Source of the DNA: Spongilla lacustris
Taxonomy: Eukaryota > Porifera > Demospongiae > Spongillida > Spongillidae
Reading direction: 5' to 3'
Length of the DNA stretch: 64,000 nucleotides
Assembly (NCBI GenBank): GCA_949361645.1
Contig: OX442427.1
Location: 6,368,558 to 6,432,557 of the forward strand
In this document: in pieces, positions 62,801 to 64,000 of the stretch
How the letters are laid out: each line of letters opens with the position of its first letter
How positions within the stretch are numbered: position 1 is the first letter of the stretch
Notes under the pieces: generated by a model
Database searches by the model: none
Told to the model about the DNA's origin: nothing
Seen by the model: the letters and a program-made list of their open reading frames with translations, nothing else
Position numbers and translations under genes: made by a program

Positions 62801-63228
62801 TTCGTTGCCATCCTAATATATGTACCAACAATGAGGGGGGGGGAGGTTAAGGGCAGATGGTGGGGTGGTGGAGAAGGAGGTTGAGGGTAGGGAGGAGGAA
62901 GTTGAGCAAAAGGGAGAGGGGAGGAGGAAATTGAGGGAAAGGGGAGAGGGGAGGAGGAAATTGAGGGAAAGGGGAGAAAGGGGGAGAGCAGGACAGTAAT
63001 TGAATCCCATGCTATGGTTCATTCCTTCAACCTCAAAACTCCTCATCCCTTAGAAGTGGATGGTTTCCAGCAGACTTTGTGGAAAAGCTATGGAAGCCAA
63101 CTCCAGATCTACAGAGGAGGAAGAAGCAGCCGGCAGGGGGAGGAGGGGACTCAGTCCATTCTGGGTCCATTGCAAGTCTCCAGGCGTCGTCAGACTGGAG
63201 TCGAATAAGTCCACCTCAGCAGGCATAA
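59832..63228 (+). CDS. BAIAP2: BAIAP2/IRSp53-like protein, I-BAR plus SH3
   Basis: IRSp53 family proteins bend membranes outward through the I-BAR (IMD) domain and recruit actin regulators through SH3. Fourteen exons join in phase to 373 residues: 59832-59870, 59922-59994, 60241-60270, 60438-60499, 60621-60692, 60759-60803, 60973-61056, 61195-61347, 61727-61822, 61881-61935, 61989-62091, 62413-62476, 62552-62622, 63054-63228. I-BAR (about 1-218): DIVLDLKGVVTSAKAYHKAL, IGSSYRTINAQLDNW, basic SKSHKKILAYKKKKN, and LQQSLLEERKLYCFVIDQYC, the IMD signature (human TEERRRFCFLVEKQC). Acidic linker (DIEEDG, DDSDGEG). SH3 (about 272-330): TRAIFPHKAAAADRLEFNAG, GGWQFGEN, GWFPADFVEKL. Shorter than human BAIAP2; no clear CRIB or WH2 motif. 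The short 30-bp exon 3 is the weakest call, but its phase fits. An (AT-rich) signal AATAAA lies at 63362. Confidence 0.9.
60180..60240. repeat. Poly-G tract (about 29 G) just before BAIAP2-like exon 3
   Basis: TATGGGGGG run at 60183-60211 ending 30 bp from the exon 3 acceptor TTTCCAG. Confidence 0.95.
61600..61715. repeat. About 24-bp minisatellite before BAIAP2-like exon 9
   Basis: Five units of CCCATTGACCTCCACCCTTCT, C/T-rich on the coding strand, ending about 12 bp from the acceptor at 61726, so it forms the polypyrimidine tract. Confidence 0.9.
62840..62995. repeat. Purine-rich imperfect minisatellite GAGGAGGAAATTGAGGGAAA
   Basis: About four units in the last intron of the BAIAP2-like gene; minus-strand ORF LPSPLSLNFL is an artefact. 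Confidence 0.85.
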
Positions 63229-63837
63229 ATGTATCTACATGTGTACTAAAGACTTTGTAACTTAAGAAAATGTCAGGAGCATTTCCGAATTGAACATATG
63301 AATGGGGAAATCCCTTTCATAGGCCTCCGCCAAACCCTCTGGAGAGCTATTGTATTATTATAATAAATTATATGTATATATAATTATGTATGTGTATTCA
63401 CTTGCTCATGTACAGTTCTGTTGTAGTATTGTGTCAAAACCAAGAGAAGGGAAAAGGTGTGTGTGTGATGTGTGTGAGGTGTAGATGCATGTGTGCACTG
63501 TGAGGACAGAGGTATGTGTGCAGTGACAGTGTGCATTACATGGCTGCAGTGAGTGTTTTGATCACCGCACACCTGAAGGTTGTGGTGTGGTAGAGAAGGA
63601 AAAGGACAGTGCACAAACATGCATCACACCTTAAGGCTTCTTGTCCTAGGCTACATTACAGTGAGGTGTGCGATTTTGCTCCTTATTTAGACCAGAGAGA
63701 GCCAATCGGCATGACAACTAATAACTGAGAGCGAACATATAGTAAACGACAAATTAATAACTGTGAGTTAACTACTATGAATAAATACATCACATACACC
63801 GCTGCAGAACACACAAAACACACAACATAACAGAGTG
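63229..63837. other. BAIAP2-like 3' region
   Basis: Stop codon to the next putative exon. AATAAA at 63362-63367 is a plausible poly(A) signal 134 bp after the stop. GTGTGTG-rich segment at 63460-63530. No other gene seen. Confidence 0.5.
63362..63367 (+). terminator. Candidate poly(A) signal of the BAIAP2-like gene
   Basis: AATAAA in an AT-rich stretch (63350-63390), 134 bp after the stop codon. Confidence 0.5.
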
Positions 63838-63956
63838 CTAAATGTTGGTTATGTCCACAAACTTCTGAAGCTCTGTGACAATATGGCTGAAGGTGGTTCT
63901 CAGCCCAATCTTGAGCAGTCCTTGAGATAATAACCGATGACAGTGAATCTTTAATA
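63838..63956 (-). CDS. Possible last exon of an unidentified gene (continues to the right)
   Basis: Minus-strand frame ending TAG at 63838, with KIGLRTTFSHIVTELQKFVD before the stop; AAG at 63921-63923 could be the splice acceptor, or the exon may reach 63956. The helical, hydrophobic pattern looks protein-like, but I recognise no family and only about 30-39 codons are visible. Confidence 0.25.
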
Positions 63957-64000
63957 ATCACACAAAGTCATTAAATTCAATTATGAATACAGGCCCACTC

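Overview
The window is animal nuclear DNA. Evidence: GT-AG introns in almost every gene, metazoan gene families (CYBC1/EROS, an I-BAR plus SH3 protein), BEL/Pao and Penelope-type retroelement remains, several families of inverted-repeat DNA transposons, and dense minisatellites. Conserved genes are recognisable but clearly diverged from vertebrate ones, intergenic spacers are short and most introns are small. I favour a non-bilaterian animal, possibly a sponge; that lineage call is inference. All homology calls are from memory of the families; no search was run. No tRNA or rRNA gene was recognised.

Layout. (1) 1-18826, minus: 5' two-thirds or less of URB1/NPA1 (ribosome biogenesis), 14 exons reconstructed, running off the left edge. 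Its introns hold most of the transposons: a TTAA-flanked element, a foldback element with a nested TA-flanked MITE, a Penelope RT remnant, a decayed BEL/Pao element, a 1.9-kb satellite of 24-bp units and a TIR element. (2) 18.8-27.2 kb: gene-poor, with short palindromic MITEs, a decayed antisense copy of URB1 exons 3-4, a possible transposase tail and local duplications. (3) 27176-29469, minus: CYBC1/EROS, 7 exons. (4) 29596-38305, minus: DUS1L tRNA dihydrouridine synthase, 13 exons, ending 126 bp upstream of the CYBC1 start codon. (5) 38487-40178, plus: intronless GC-rich flavin-dependent monooxygenase, divergent from DUS1L. (6) 40959-59738, minus: complete EIF3B, 18 exons whose phases all match. 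(7) 59832-63228, plus: BAIAP2/IRSp53-like I-BAR plus SH3 protein, 14 exons, divergent from EIF3B with 93 bp between start codons. (8) a possible last exon of a further minus-strand gene at the right edge.

The genes are mostly housekeeping (rRNA maturation, tRNA modification, translation initiation), plus an NADPH-oxidase chaperone and an actin/membrane regulator; they do not form one pathway. DUS1L, CYBC1 and BAIAP2 are all, as I recall, on human 17q25.3, so part of the neighbourhood may be ancient.

The most notable signals are: a pair of long foldback elements with the same 18-bp terminus and 6-bp target duplications but unrelated subterminal arrays; intronic minisatellites that repeatedly begin at or across exon-intron junctions; and an in-frame 16-residue amplification inside a BEL/Pao gag.
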